Notes: generated by a model from the sequence alone, not told the origin. A stretch of 64,000 nucleotides of DNA from CAZYBU01 sp964645775 (GCA_964645775.1 CAZYBU010000009.1:1-64000), one strand, 5' to 3'; counted from the first letter of the stretch, positions 1-8,901 are shown. Numbers and translations are program-made.

Positions 1-39
1 ATACTATTAATTTCAAATCCATGATTTACATTTTGATTC

Positions 40-180
40 ATGGACATTGACCTTACCAACCTTCCTGATGACGTAACCGAACTTCATGAAATAATTTCCA
101 GCCTCTCAAACAAACAGGGTCATGAGAAACGCGATAGAAGACGGTTTGGGGACAGCAAAGAGGCGCTCCGGAAAAAGTAA
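40..180 (+). CDS. Small 46-residue frame, possible IS66-type transposase remnant
   Basis: An ATG frame of 46 codons starts MDIDLTNLPDDVTELHEI and ends at a TAA; an in-frame TGA lies just upstream of the ATG, so this is its full length. The opening 'DxxxLPDD...L' pattern resembles the start of IS66-family TnpC proteins, followed here by a charged RRRFGDSKE segment and a stop. If that resemblance is real, nearly the whole transposase is missing. No inverted repeats or other transposon genes are visible, and there is no clear ribosome binding site. It could equally be a chance frame next to the window edge. Confidence 0.28.
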   Translation: MDIDLTNLPDDVTELHEIISSLSNKQGHEKRDRRRFGDSKEALRKK

Positions 181-203
181 AACAGGCAAAAATAGACAGG
201 TTT

Positions 204-1145
204 TTACCCCGACAGAACCTCCTTCAGCGGTGGATACTTCTTTTCCGACAGGTCAAAGAGTATCTCCTCCCGTTTTTCCTCGTCATCAATAAGCGACGCC
301 CTGAACGTGTCACTCAGACTTGCCCCTTCCTTCAGTTCGATCAAACCGTAATCGATAAGCTGTCTGAACCAGGTTCGCATGATACCGAAGGACATCTTTT
401 GAATACCTATATCTCCATGATGCTCATGATCATAAAGCCCCAGATTAACATCCGCCACCCTGTGACCTCCCAGGAGGGCGTCGATATTGATCCCGGTTTC
501 GACTCCATACATCTGCCAAAAGCTGACAGAATTGAAAAAAGCAACGGTCCCGGCTACTTCCCCAGAGAGAGGATAATGCAGGTCCCGAAGCTGATCCAGT
601 TCAGGATGATCCACCAGGGAGAATAGGGGCTGGGCCACGAACTTCTTCACTCGACCCATGGCCCTCCAGAAACTCGCTTTTGCGAAATCATCCCCCTCCA
701 GGACGGCACCAGTCAGGGCCGTCAGGAAGTGCGTTCCGAAATGTCCCGGAACGACATCCGCGTCCAGGTAAAGTACCACGTCCTGGTCCCTTCCCTTAAG
801 GTCGCGGTTAATGTGATAAAGGGCCCTGCGCATATCAGCGCCCTTACCCTTTTCCGACTCCATATCCGGCACACGGTAATCGTTACATATAAGAACATCC
901 GTATCTTTCCACGCTTCCCGGGCCCGTTCTTCCGTCCTCTCAGGCTCTGTTCCGGCACGCCTGTGAGAAAGCACGATCCCTTTAAAAAGACCTTCCGCCT
1001 CCCTGGTTAAAAGGGATATCTTATCATAAATAAGATCCGATTCCCGTTCTCCAAAAGTCGAAAAGACAACATATATGTTTCTGGCTCCCTTGAGGGAATC
1101 GACATACTCCAAACTATAGTTACTGTATTCGACCTTACGTACCAT
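204..1145 (-). CDS. gpgS: Glucosyl-3-phosphoglycerate synthase-like glycosyltransferase (GT81)
   Basis: A 313-residue GT-A fold glycosyltransferase. Motifs typical of GpgS are in order: KGKGADMRRAL (about 99-109), the metal-binding DAD at 128-130 in YLDADVVPG, PLSGEVAGT (about 192-200), YGVETG (about 213) and a late LGLYDHEHH histidine cluster (about 236-243). In the family the enzyme moves glucose from a nucleotide sugar to 3-phosphoglycerate, the first step to the compatible solute glucosylglycerate. Length is close to family members. No phosphatase partner (GpgP) is adjacent. It is transcribed divergently from the phasin-like gene; the ATG has only a weak AAAAGA upstream. Exact acceptor specificity is inferred. 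Confidence 0.72.
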   Translation of the reverse strand: MVRKVEYSNYSLEYVDSLKGARNIYVVFSTFGERESDLIYDKISLLTREAEGLFKGIVLSHRRAGTEPERTEERAREAWKDTDVLICNDYRVPDMESEKGKGADMRRALYHINRDLKGRDQDVVLYLDADVVPGHFGTHFLTALTGAVLEGDDFAKASFWRAMGRVKKFVAQPLFSLVDHPELDQLRDLHYPLSGEVAGTVAFFNSVSFWQMYGVETGINIDALLGGHRVADVNLGLYDHEHHGDIGIQKMSFGIMRTWFRQLIDYGLIELKEGASLSDTFRASLIDDEEKREEILFDLSEKKYPPLKEVLSG

Positions 1146-1265
1146 ATCTTTTATGCGGTTCTACCAACCAAATTACTATACGTAAAGCAAAAAAATATTT
1201 ATTTTCATTTGGTTAGTCATCTATAGTATATTGTTAATTTCTCAACGATCATATAGAGGTCCCTC

Positions 1266-1294
1266 TTGACAATATAACGACTCCTCGCTATACT
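1266..1294 (+). promoter_or_regulatory. Near-consensus sigma-70 promoter for the phasin-like gene
   Basis: TTGACA at 1266-1271, a 17-base spacer, and TATACT at 1289-1294: a perfect -35 and a five-of-six -10. Transcription would start about 25 bases before the ATG at 1325, just ahead of the GGGAGGA ribosome binding site. Upstream an 8-base inverted repeat (AACCAAAT at 1166-1173, ATTTGGTT at 1207-1214) lies in the divergent intergenic region and may be an operator. Confidence 0.75.
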
Positions 1295-1324
1295 TATTGT
1301 ACTAAAAATAGACGGGAGGACAAA

Positions 1325-1669
1325 ATGAGCAATCCCTTGAAAGACCTGGGAATCCTGCTTTTTAAGGCGGGAGAGGAATTCGAGCAAAAAACGGACGAAT
1401 TCCGAAAGAAGAACAAGGACCGGTACACCGAATTTGAAGGCAAGATCCGGGATGCGGGTGAAACCATGGGGAACCGTTTTGACGAGGAGGTGAACCGGGC
1501 CCGGGGAAGCATCAATGACCTGACAACGCGAATCGGGCTCGCATCAAAAAAGGAGATCGATGAGCTTAGAGACAAGCTGGATGAGTTATCCCGGAAACTG
1601 GACACATTTAATGAAAATAAAACCTCAGGAAAAGATGACAAGAAAAAGGGAGAGACGTCTGAACAATAA
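1325..1669 (+). CDS. Phasin-like coiled-coil protein
   Basis: A 114-residue, highly charged, probably all-helical cytoplasmic protein. The segment around residues 77-100 (TRIGLASKKEIDELRDKLDE, then L-S-R-K-L) matches the C-terminal signature of phasin/PhaF-like proteins, in which a 'RLGLPTRKEVEEL' turn leads into a leucine-heptad coiled coil. Such proteins coat polyhydroxyalkanoate granules or act as general stress coiled coils. No PHA synthase gene is in the window, so granule binding is inferred from family only. The ATG is preceded by GGGAGGA and a very strong promoter, suggesting abundant expression. The tail is Lys/Glu-rich and low complexity. Confidence 0.6.
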   Translation: MSNPLKDLGILLFKAGEEFEQKTDEFRKKNKDRYTEFEGKIRDAGETMGNRFDEEVNRARGSINDLTTRIGLASKKEIDELRDKLDELSRKLDTFNENKTSGKDDKKKGETSEQ

Positions 1670-1768
1670 CCGATTACCTTCCAGCTGCCATGTCAGTTAT
1701 AAGGATAAATGTCGGATTACTGGAGCCCAATCCTGACTCTGGCCGGAATCCCGTGTGGCGGAAGACTC

Positions 1769-2554
1769 TCAGAACATGTCGATAGGGCCTTCGATATCGC
1801 CCTCGGCAAATTGCCGGGCATAGGGGTCCTCCTGCTCAAGGAACTCTTCCATGTCGCCATGGAAGACAATCTTTCCACCGTAGAGTAGAGATACCCTCTG
1901 GCCTACTTTCGCGGCAATACTCATATCATGGGTTGCGATGACCGACGTGGTCTCCATCTCGTCCCGGATCTCCAGAACCAGGTCCGCGATGGAGTCCGAG
2001 AGTATGGGGTCGAGACCGGCCGTGGGATCGTCAAAGAGTATAATATCAGGCTGGAGACAGACGGCCCGTGCCAGGCCGGCGCGTTTCTGCATACCGCCGG
2101 AAAGTTCCGATGGGAGCTTATCGTCACTTCCCTTCAGGCCGACTCGGGTAAGGGATGATTGTACCCGTTCCTGAATCTCCTCTTCATCGATACCCATGCG
2201 CCTCAGACCGAAGGCCACGTTATCATAGAGATTCATGGAATCGAAGAGTCCCCCTTTCTGAAAAACATAGGCCAGGCGAACGTCCTCCCCACCCTGTTCA
2301 TTTTCCCTGCCACGATTGGCAAAGAACTTTTGTACTTCCCGGCCATATATACGGATATCACCTTCAAAATGATCTATAAGCCCGGCAATGGCCTTCAGGA
2401 GCACGGACTTTCCGGAACCGTTTTTTCCCATAACAACATGGGTCCCCCCCTTTTCTACACCAAGGTTGATACCGGAAAAGACCTCAATTGCATCAAAAGA
2501 TATTTTCAGATCCTCTACCTCTACAGGCCTGCTCTGCATATCTGTTTCTTTCAT
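1769..2554 (-). CDS. mlaF: ABC transporter ATPase, MlaF-like (phospholipid transport)
   Basis: ABC ATPase of 261 residues when started at MKETDM; a longer open frame runs back into rsgA and is rejected because it would overlap 109 bases of that gene. Walker A GKNGSGKS (about 43-50), Q-loop in FQKGGLFDSM (about 98-107, a hallmark of MlaF/Ttg2A ATPases), signature LSGGMQKRAGLARA (about 151), Walker B IILFDDPTAGLDP (about 171) and the switch His in ATHDMS are all present. MlaF works with MlaE/MlaD to move phospholipids between membranes, but no MlaE or MlaD gene lies next to it. It sits 5 bases after the rsgA stop and is probably co-transcribed and coupled. Confidence 0.8.
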   Translation of the reverse strand: MKETDMQSRPVEVEDLKISFDAIEVFSGINLGVEKGGTHVVMGKNGSGKSVLLKAIAGLIDHFEGDIRIYGREVQKFFANRGRENEQGGEDVRLAYVFQKGGLFDSMNLYDNVAFGLRRMGIDEEEIQERVQSSLTRVGLKGSDDKLPSELSGGMQKRAGLARAVCLQPDIILFDDPTAGLDPILSDSIADLVLEIRDEMETTSVIATHDMSIAAKVGQRVSLLYGGKIVFHGDMEEFLEQEDPYARQFAEGDIEGPIDMF

Positions 2555-2559
2555 ACTAT

Positions 2560-3483
2560 TCAGTACATCCTGCTCTCTTCTTCCTGGAGTGAATGAAGGA
2601 TATTCAAATAGGAGCGGTGCCTGTCCGGGTCGAGATCGCCCGACTCCCGTGCCTCGATGACCGCGCATCCCGGTTCATGATCATGGGTGCAGGGAGAGAA
2701 TCGGCAATTTTCTCTCAAACCGTCAAAATCAGGGAAACACCGCTCAAGAAGATGAGCTTCAATATTCGACACTCCGAATTCCCTCATACCGGGAGTATCG
2801 ATTATCTCCGTATTATCCGAATGCCGTATAAGAACCGCGTTTGTCGTGGTGTGTCTCCCTTTTCCCGTTTTTTCCGAGATATGTGATGTCAAATGGTCCA
2901 TGCCGGGAAAGATCCGGTTCAGGAGGGTCGTTTTCCCCACGCCGGAGGCCCCGGCCATGAGGACCCGTTTACCCTGGATGGTTTCCATAAGCTCTTCCAT
3001 TCGCTTCTCCTTCCATGCGCTTACCATGAGAATCCTGCATCCCGATCGCTCATAATAGGATTCGATCTTCTCCCTATCCCCCTGCCTGGCAAGGTCTTCT
3101 TTGTTGATACAGATTGTAACGGGTATATGGGAGCATAGTGAGGCGGCCATTATTCTGTCAACAAATCGGTGGTTCAGCCGCGGTTTTAGAAAAGACTGCA
3201 CAGGCATGACCATATCAAGGTTCGCGGCCAGTAGATCCTCCTTTCCCTGGATCCGGTCCTTGCGGGCCAGGTAGTTTCGCCTGGCCAGGACTTGATCTAT
3301 GGTACCGGTGTCATCATCCTTATTAACGGAAACCCGGACCCTGTCACCAACGGCAACAGGTGAAGAGAAACGCTGTAGTTCCGGGTCCTGTTTTAGTCTT
3401 CCCCGGAGAACCGTGTTGATATCCCTCCCCTCCGATTCGACGGTATAATACCTTCCATAAATTTTTACAACCACGCCCTCCAT
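2560..3483 (-). CDS. rsgA: Ribosome small-subunit biogenesis GTPase RsgA
   Basis: A 307-residue circularly permuted GTPase. An OB-fold N-terminus (about 1-70) is followed by G4 NKED (127-130), then G1 GASGVGKT (178-185), then G3 DTPG (229-232), the permuted order diagnostic of RsgA/YjeQ. The C-terminal zinc site is visible as C260, C265, H267 and C273. In the family it checks late 30S maturation at the decoding centre and releases assembly factors on GTP hydrolysis. It is first in a two-gene minus-strand unit with the MlaF-like ATPase; the link is probably only co-transcription. Confidence 0.95.
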   Translation of the reverse strand: MEGVVVKIYGRYYTVESEGRDINTVLRGRLKQDPELQRFSSPVAVGDRVRVSVNKDDDTGTIDQVLARRNYLARKDRIQGKEDLLAANLDMVMPVQSFLKPRLNHRFVDRIMAASLCSHIPVTICINKEDLARQGDREKIESYYERSGCRILMVSAWKEKRMEELMETIQGKRVLMAGASGVGKTTLLNRIFPGMDHLTSHISEKTGKGRHTTTNAVLIRHSDNTEIIDTPGMREFGVSNIEAHLLERCFPDFDGLRENCRFSPCTHDHEPGCAVIEARESGDLDPDRHRSYLNILHSLQEEESRMY

Positions 3484-3588
3484 AACAGCTAAAGTTTCAC
3501 GGCCCCTTTGCCGATACTTTTATTGCGGGCTTCAACAGGGTGCTTCCCTCCCGATTCAATCCTGTTGAACGTCTGGCACTGCTAATTG

Positions 3589-3628
3589 AAAGAAGGCAGG
3601 ATAGCCGCCCAGCTATTCTGCCTTCTTT
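3589..3628 (-). terminator. Long hairpin, probable terminator of the exported-protein gene
   Basis: A 17-base-pair stem with one G-U pair (3589-3605 with 3612-3628) and loop CGCCCA lies 11 bases past the stop of the minus-strand gene at 3640 and upstream of rsgA. On the minus strand the 3' flank is CTTTCAATTAG, a modest T tract, and a run of T lies on the other side, so termination is likely but tail strength is moderate. Confidence 0.65.
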
Positions 3629-3639
3629 GTTTAAAAAGA

Positions 3640-4017
3640 TCATGGAATCTTCTCCAGGGCCACGGGGAGACACCGCAGCAGATTACCTGTCAGTATGCCC
3701 ATCTCTCCCACAGGACCGACTTTGAAGGTAACCCTGTAGAGCATCCCTTCGTGACAATTAACCATATCCTCTTGAAGTGTTTTTGACGGTTTATGAACAT
3801 CAAACTCTACAGGATGGTTTTTCTCATCATAAAAGATCACCTTCTGGAACCAGGGGTCCCTGTACTGTAATCTTAGGGTCAGGGTTACCTCCCTGTCACG
3901 ATAACGCTCCAGGGATGACCGGATATCCCCGAGTGTATCGGGAGATTCCTGGCCCGTCAGGACCACCGGGAGTAGGACCAGTAGTAAAATGATCCCTGAG
4001 ACTGACCATTTATTCAT
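3640..4017 (-). CDS. Small exported protein of unknown function
   Basis: The frame is best started at MNKWSV, giving 125 residues with a clear Sec signal (hydrophobic run GIILLLVLLPVVL, cleavage near TGQES). The mature part is a compact, mostly beta-looking domain with the pattern 'REVTLTLRLQYRDPWF' and two cysteines. The wording is reminiscent of small exported proteins that handle ligand binding, but I do not recognise a family. It has its own terminator and is divergent from ilvD. The Shine-Dalgarno before the chosen ATG is poor. Confidence 0.6.
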   Translation of the reverse strand: MNKWSVSGIILLLVLLPVVLTGQESPDTLGDIRSSLERYRDREVTLTLRLQYRDPWFQKVIFYDEKNHPVEFDVHKPSKTLQEDMVNCHEGMLYRVTFKVGPVGEMGILTGNLLRCLPVALEKIP

Positions 4018-4067
4018 GAGTATATATTCACAGGATTCCTTCCCGGTTGTCAACTGGTATTAACAAC

Positions 4068-4096
4068 TTGACAGAAGTCTTTTTCTTTTCTTTTAT
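4068..4096 (+). promoter_or_regulatory. Promoter of ilvD
   Basis: TTGACA at 4068-4073, 17-base spacer, TTTTAT at 4091-4096. The perfect -35 and correct spacing place the start about 20 bases before the ilvD ATG, ahead of its CAGGAGA ribosome binding site. No leader peptide or attenuator fits in so short a leader. Confidence 0.55.
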
Positions 4097-4123
4097 GCGG
4101 ACATTCTTTTCAGGAGACAGGTC

Positions 4124-5971
4124 ATGGCGATACCACTGCGGAGTTCGAAAAGTACGACAGGACGTAAAATGGCCGGGGCAAGGAGCCTCTGGAGAGCCAA
4201 CGGCATGAAAGAAGAACAGATCGGTAAGCCGGTTATAGCTATAGCCAATTCCTTCACCCAGTTTGTACCGGGACATGTTCACCTTCACGATATAGGTCAG
4301 TTCGTCAAGGGACTCATCGAAGAGGAAGGTTTCTTTGCGGCTGAATTCAATACCATAGCCATTGATGACGGCATCGCCATGGGGCATGACGGGATGCTCT
4401 ACTCTCTTCCCTCACGGGAGCTTATCGCCGACAGCGTTGAATATATGGTCAACGCCCACCTTGCCGACGCCCTGGTCTGCATAGCCAATTGTGACAAAAT
4501 TACACCCGGCATGCTCATGGCCGCGATGAGACTGAATATTCCAACGGTCTTCGTATCCGGCGGCCCCATGGAGGCCGGTATCATCGGAGAGAAAAAGTAC
4601 GACCTTATCGACGCCATGGTCATGAGCGCGGACCCCGCTGTCCCAGATCATGAGATCGAAGCTCTGGAGAGGGAGGCGTGTCCCACCTGCGGTTCCTGCT
4701 CCGGCATGTTTACGGCTAATTCGATGAACTGTCTTTCCGAGGCCCTGGGAATATCCCTTCCCGGCACGGGGACCATCGTGGCGACCCACGAAAACCGGAA
4801 AAAACTCTTTGAGAAGGCGGCCCGCCAGATCACAACCAACACCCGCCGATATTACGAAGATGGAGACTCGAACATCCTTCCCCGCTCCATTGCGACCCGG
4901 GCGGCCTTTATGAATTCCATGTCTCTGGACATTGCCATGGGAGGTTCCACAAACACGGTCCTCCATCTTTTGGCTATTGCCCGGGAAGCGGAAGTAGACT
5001 TTACCATGACCGACATTGACCACCTCTCACGCCAGGTACCCAACATCTGCAAGGTGGCCCCCAGCTCCCATTACCACATCGAGGACGTAAACCGGGCCGG
5101 CGGTATTCTCTCCATTATGGCTGAGCTGGAGAAAGGAGGGCTCCTTGACACCTCTGTTCAACGGGTCGACGGAATGACCCTGGCCGGTGCCATATCAGAA
5201 CATGACATTATGCGCGACTCGCTCACGAAAGAAGCCCTGGACATTTTTCACAGCGCCCCCGCCCATTCCGGTCGCAATCTGGTCATGGGTTCCCAAATCT
5301 CACGGTACAAAGAACTTGACCGCGACAGGGAAGGCGGATGTATCCGGGACCTGGAACATGCATACAATCCCGAAGGGGGGCTGGCCGTTCTTTACGGCAA
5401 CCTGGCCCGTAACGGCTGCATCGTAAAGACCGCGGGTGTGGACGAAAGTATCTTCTTTTTCCGGGGTCCGGCCCGTGTATACGAGTCCCAGGAGGAGGCG
5501 GTCGAGGCTATTACCGGCGGTGACATAAAGGGTGGAGATGTTGTCATCATCCGCTACGAAGGACCCTCAGGGGGCCCCGGGATGCAGGAGATGCTCTACC
5601 CCACTTCTTATATCAAGTCCAGGGGGCTGGGAAAGGAATGCGCCCTTATTACCGACGGAAGGTTCTCGGGCGGAACGTCGGGGCTCTCCATCGGCCATGT
5701 TTCTCCCGAGGCGGCAGCCGGAGGAGAGATCGCCCTGGTCAGGGAAGGGGACAATATCGAGATAGACATACCGGGCCGATCTATCCGGGTCGAACTTTCG
5801 GATGATGAACTGAAGAGACGGCGGGAAGAGGAGGAGAGACGGGGTGACAGAGCCTACAGACCTCAGTCAAGAAACCGGCAGGTCTCCCGGGCCCTTCGCA
5901 CCTACGGTCTTCTTGCCACCTCCGCCGATAATGGCGGGGTACGCCGTTTACCGGATGAAAACGTCTGCTAA
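4124..5971 (+). CDS. ilvD: Dihydroxy-acid dehydratase
   Basis: A 615-residue IlvD/Edd family enzyme, near the standard length. It opens with TGRKMAGARSLWRANGM and carries SFTQFVPGH, IDDGIAMGHDGMLYSLPSRE, NCDKITPGM (C123, K125), the cysteine motif CPTCGSCSGM (C186, C189, C192) and GRFSGGTSG. It dehydrates 2,3-dihydroxy-isovalerate and -methylvalerate in valine and isoleucine synthesis. The lack of a cysteine in the SFTQFVPGH stretch matches the E. coli-like, oxygen-sensitive [4Fe-4S] type rather than the [2Fe-2S] type; this is inference. It stands alone, with no ilvC or ilvB neighbour. CAGGAGA lies 8 bases before the ATG. Confidence 0.97.
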   Translation: MAIPLRSSKSTTGRKMAGARSLWRANGMKEEQIGKPVIAIANSFTQFVPGHVHLHDIGQFVKGLIEEEGFFAAEFNTIAIDDGIAMGHDGMLYSLPSRELIADSVEYMVNAHLADALVCIANCDKITPGMLMAAMRLNIPTVFVSGGPMEAGIIGEKKYDLIDAMVMSADPAVPDHEIEALEREACPTCGSCSGMFTANSMNCLSEALGISLPGTGTIVATHENRKKLFEKAARQITTNTRRYYEDGDSNILPRSIATRAAFMNSMSLDIAMGGSTNTVLHLLAIAREAEVDFTMTDIDHLSRQVPNICKVAPSSHYHIEDVNRAGGILSIMAELEKGGLLDTSVQRVDGMTLAGAISEHDIMRDSLTKEALDIFHSAPAHSGRNLVMGSQISRYKELDRDREGGCIRDLEHAYNPEGGLAVLYGNLARNGCIVKTAGVDESIFFFRGPARVYESQEEAVEAITGGDIKGGDVVIIRYEGPSGGPGMQEMLYPTSYIKSRGLGKECALITDGRFSGGTSGLSIGHVSPEAAAGGEIALVREGDNIEIDIPGRSIRVELSDDELKRRREEEERRGDRAYRPQSRNRQVSRALRTYGLLATSADNGGVRRLPDENVC

Positions 5972-6007
5972 TATACTATCTTACACAATTGATAATTAAA
6001 GGGGCTA

Positions 6008-6814
6008 CTACGGCCAGGGGTCCCAGTCCCCCCAGTTATCAAGATATTCCCGGAATGCGGGCACATCCTTTGAACTCTCTTCCAGTCGCTTTTTCGTTTC
6101 CCTGACAATATTCTGCTCCCTGTCTATTGTCAGGTCCCCCCGGAGAACCCGGGTTCTTAAAAATACAAAATAGGTGTCAAGTACGTCGTGCATGCAATAA
6201 TCGTTGATGCGCTGCATCTCTCCCTTCAGAAAAAGGTCATAGACTTCGCTTCCCGTGGTCCCCATCTTTCCCGGTTTACCGATGACTTTGGCCATGAGGT
6301 TAAGGCCACCGTTCATTCTGACGGCGCCGAAATTTGCCAGCCAGTCATGCATGTCGAAATGACGGTCACTGAACCGGTTTCGGGCGGCGTATCTGTCGGT
6401 AAAGTGCCTCTTCGCCGGGACGCCGTATCGGTAGGCCATGAGTTCAAGAAGGGGTATGTCGAAACCCCGGCCGTTAAAGGTCACGAGAACGCTGTTGGCA
6501 TAGGTCTCTTCAACGCCCTGCCAGAAGAGTTCTGTCATCTTCCGGGGACGATACTCCGGCTCGTCAAGGCAGACGAGATCATCCAGCCGATAATCATTCT
6601 TAACCTTACCGATGGAGACGGCCACAGGATACTGGAAGGTAGGCGGGATGAAATCGCTTTTACCGTCTGTCTGTTCCAGTATTTCTTTCCTGTAGAGATC
6701 GATAGCCTCCTCTTCCGATATGTCATTATCAGAATACCGGACCTTGCGTATGAGGCGGCCATCAGGCACAGACTCCACATCGAATACGAGGAATTTTATA
6801 TCACCGGCACTCAC
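6008..6814 (-). CDS. PolB-like DEDDy 3'-5' exonuclease
   Basis: A 268-residue single-domain RNase H-like exonuclease. The acidic catalytic set is visible: FDVES (D12, E14, Exo I), TFNGRGFDIP (D119, Exo II) and YCMHD (Y206, D210, Exo III of the DEDDy class). This arrangement matches the stand-alone 'predicted 3'-5' exonuclease related to DNA polymerase B proofreading domain' family. Substrate (DNA or RNA) cannot be told from sequence. It converges on ilvD and is upstream of the HEAT-repeat gene's 3' end by 52 bases, with which it may share a transcript. Confidence 0.8.
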   Translation of the reverse strand: MSAGDIKFLVFDVESVPDGRLIRKVRYSDNDISEEEAIDLYRKEILEQTDGKSDFIPPTFQYPVAVSIGKVKNDYRLDDLVCLDEPEYRPRKMTELFWQGVEETYANSVLVTFNGRGFDIPLLELMAYRYGVPAKRHFTDRYAARNRFSDRHFDMHDWLANFGAVRMNGGLNLMAKVIGKPGKMGTTGSEVYDLFLKGEMQRINDYCMHDVLDTYFVFLRTRVLRGDLTIDREQNIVRETKKRLEESSKDVPAFREYLDNWGDWDPWP

Positions 6815-6866
6815 GGGAGCCTCCCCCTTCGAAGAGGGAAAGAGATGTCTTTCATCTTGTTAGAGA

Positions 6867-7313
6867 CTATTTGCTCTTTGCCATCTCTTCAAGACGGATC
6901 AGGATATCCCGGATATAGGGATCGGTCTCCTTCTCCCGGGCCTCCTTCCAGGCAGAAATAGATTTGCCTGAGCCTATCTGGAAGGTAGCGAGAATCGCTG
7001 CGTACCGGACCTCGGGACTTCCATCCGTGAGGAGGGTTCTGTTAAGGGGCTCAACAGCCGATTTGTCTCCGATGAGTCCCAGGGAGACGGCGGATCTCAT
7101 CCTGACATCCTCCCTGCGGTCATTGAGAAGGTTGATAAGTGCGGGAATAGCGTCCTTGGATTTTTTCTCGCCGGCCCATTTCACGGCCTCGACTACTGTC
7201 TGGTCATCTTTATTTGAATCCAGATCCGCCAGGTATTCCTTTCCGCTCTTTTCAGCTGAAAGGACAGGTACAGCTATCATTATCATAACGATCAGGCTGA
7301 GAATATGTTTCAT
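6867..7313 (-). CDS. Exported HEAT-repeat protein
   Basis: Starting at MKHILS (GGAGA 6 bases upstream) gives 148 residues with a short Sec signal peptide ending near VLSAEK. The mature part is built of about three HEAT/PBS-lyase repeats: 'AIPALINLLNDRREDVRMRS', 'AVEPLNRTLLTDGSPEVRYA' and a terminal helix pair. The 'D..VR..A' repeat core is characteristic. Such small periplasmic HEAT proteins are common in spirochaetes and act as binding scaffolds; the partner is unknown. A longer frame upstream is rejected because it would start between the promoter elements. Confidence 0.75.
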   Translation of the reverse strand: MKHILSLIVMIMIAVPVLSAEKSGKEYLADLDSNKDDQTVVEAVKWAGEKKSKDAIPALINLLNDRREDVRMRSAVSLGLIGDKSAVEPLNRTLLTDGSPEVRYAAILATFQIGSGKSISAWKEAREKETDPYIRDILIRLEEMAKSK

Positions 7314-7343
7314 AATTGTCTCCGGGATAAGGGATTTAACTGA

Positions 7344-7372
7344 ATAATACGGTTTTCCGAATAGAGTGTCAA
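7344..7372 (-). promoter_or_regulatory. Promoter of the HEAT-repeat gene
   Basis: On the minus strand, TTGACA (7372-7367), a 17-base spacer and TATTAT (7349-7344). Both boxes are close to consensus and the predicted start is about 25 bases before the ATG at 7313. This also supports the short start chosen for the gene. Confidence 0.7.
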
Positions 7373-7464
7373 TACTTTTCTTCAACTCATTCGCGAAGAA
7401 TAATTGTTTGCAATGAGGAAGGTTTTTTTCTAATCTGGCCACATATTTTTAAGGAGAAGCAGTA

Positions 7465-8901
7465 ATGAGCGCGCTTACAGATAATAGCATGGATGAATCC
7501 GTATCCTTTGAGGAACTGCTTGACCAATCCATGGCTGCGGAAAAAGACCCTGATCAGGGGACCCGCGTATCAGGGAAAGTCGTGTATATAACCGATGACA
7601 GTATTTATTGTGACATATCCACCAAGCATGACGCCCTGATTCCAATCGAGGAATGCAGGGATGAAGACGGTGAACTGACCGTTGAGGTTGGAGACACACT
7701 GGAGGCCCTGGTTGTATCCCGTGGTCAGGAGATCGTCCTTACCACAAGAATCGGCAGGGGATCGGTGAATAAAAATCTACTCTCACTGGCCCACCGTGAA
7801 GGTCTGCCGGTCGAGGGCAGGGTAACCGCCACATCCTCTGGAGGCCTCACCGTGGAGGTAGGGGATATCCGCTGTTTCTGTCCCCATTCCCATATTCACA
7901 CCAGACGGGTACATGATCCTGAAACCCTGGTAGGTGAAACCATGGCCTTTTACCTGCTCCGCTACGAGGAAGGTGGCCGGAATATTGTCCTCTCGAGAAA
8001 AAATTACCTGAATGAACAGAAGAGCGAAGCCCTTTCCGTCCTGAGAGAAACCCTGAAAGAGGGAGACAGGATCGAAGGTCCGGTCACCTCCGTACAGGAT
8101 TTCGGACTCTTTATCGACCTGGGCGGAATCGAGGCTCTGGTTCCGCGATCTGAGCTTTCCTGGAGCAGAACAATCCGTCCCTCAGATTTTCAAACCGGAG
8201 AGGAGGTTGCAGGGATCGTGACAGGAGTGGACTGGGAGAACGAACGAGTTTCGGTCAGTGCCCGGGCCCTCACCCCTGATCCCTGGGAGAGTATTGACCG
8301 GTTCTCTCCCGGCACAACGACTGAGGGGATCGTAACGAACCTGATCAAATCGGGCGCCTTCGTCGAAATCGCTGAGGGCATAGAAGGCTTTATTCACGTA
8401 TCAAGGATGAGTATGATAAAAAGGGTTTCCAAACCGGAGGATATTCTCTCCCGGGGAGAGAACGTATCCGTCACAATCGATCAGATCGATAGTGATAACA
8501 GGAAAATTACCCTGAGCCTGATAACCGATGAAACCAATCCCTGGAACTCTATGGCCGATAATTTCCGCGAACGGACCCATTCTGTCCGCGTTGAAAAAAC
8601 CATGCCGCGGGGGGTCCATGTGAGGCTTGAGAACGGACTGCCCGCCTTTATTCCCGCGGGCGAGCTTCTTCAGGGTGGTGAACCGGAAAAGGCTTACTCC
8701 GCCGGCTCTGAGATCCTGTGCGCCGTGAAAGATTTTAATGCTGGGGAACGAAAGTGTATACTCAGTGAAAAAGGCGCAAGACGCCTGGAGGAGAAAGAAG
8801 AACTGAAGAAGTACAGCAAGAAGGATCTCCCCGAATCCTCCACGCTGGGTTCACAGTTCAAAGATACCTTTGAAAAACTTAAGAAGGAAGTCGACGATTG
8901 A
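7465..8901 (+). CDS. S1-domain RNA-binding protein (ribosomal protein S1-like)
   Basis: A 478-residue acidic protein with about five S1 (OB-fold) repeats, near residues 33-100, 115-185, 198-268, 283-353 and 368-440. Repeats 3 and 4 are the most typical ('VTSVQDFGLFIDLGGIEALV', then 'LVPRSELSW'; 'KSGAFVEIAEGIEGFIHVS'). Repeats 1 and 2 are more divergent, as in the ribosome-anchoring domains of S1. The N-terminal SVSFEELLDQS motif resembles the S1 segment that binds S2. AAGGAG lies 8 bases before the ATG. It may be the organism's RpsA or an S1-like paralog; there is no CMK fusion. The next gene overlaps its stop. Confidence 0.85.
   Translation: MSALTDNSMDESVSFEELLDQSMAAEKDPDQGTRVSGKVVYITDDSIYCDISTKHDALIPIEECRDEDGELTVEVGDTLEALVVSRGQEIVLTTRIGRGSVNKNLLSLAHREGLPVEGRVTATSSGGLTVEVGDIRCFCPHSHIHTRRVHDPETLVGETMAFYLLRYEEGGRNIVLSRKNYLNEQKSEALSVLRETLKEGDRIEGPVTSVQDFGLFIDLGGIEALVPRSELSWSRTIRPSDFQTGEEVAGIVTGVDWENERVSVSARALTPDPWESIDRFSPGTTTEGIVTNLIKSGAFVEIAEGIEGFIHVSRMSMIKRVSKPEDILSRGENVSVTIDQIDSDNRKITLSLITDETNPWNSMADNFRERTHSVRVEKTMPRGVHVRLENGLPAFIPAGELLQGGEPEKAYSAGSEILCAVKDFNAGERKCILSEKGARRLEEKEELKKYSKKDLPESSTLGSQFKDTFEKLKKEVDD

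Noticed and set aside
6188..6961. 257-codon plus-strand frame opposite the exonuclease
   Set aside because: The DEDDy exonuclease motifs are all on the minus strand.
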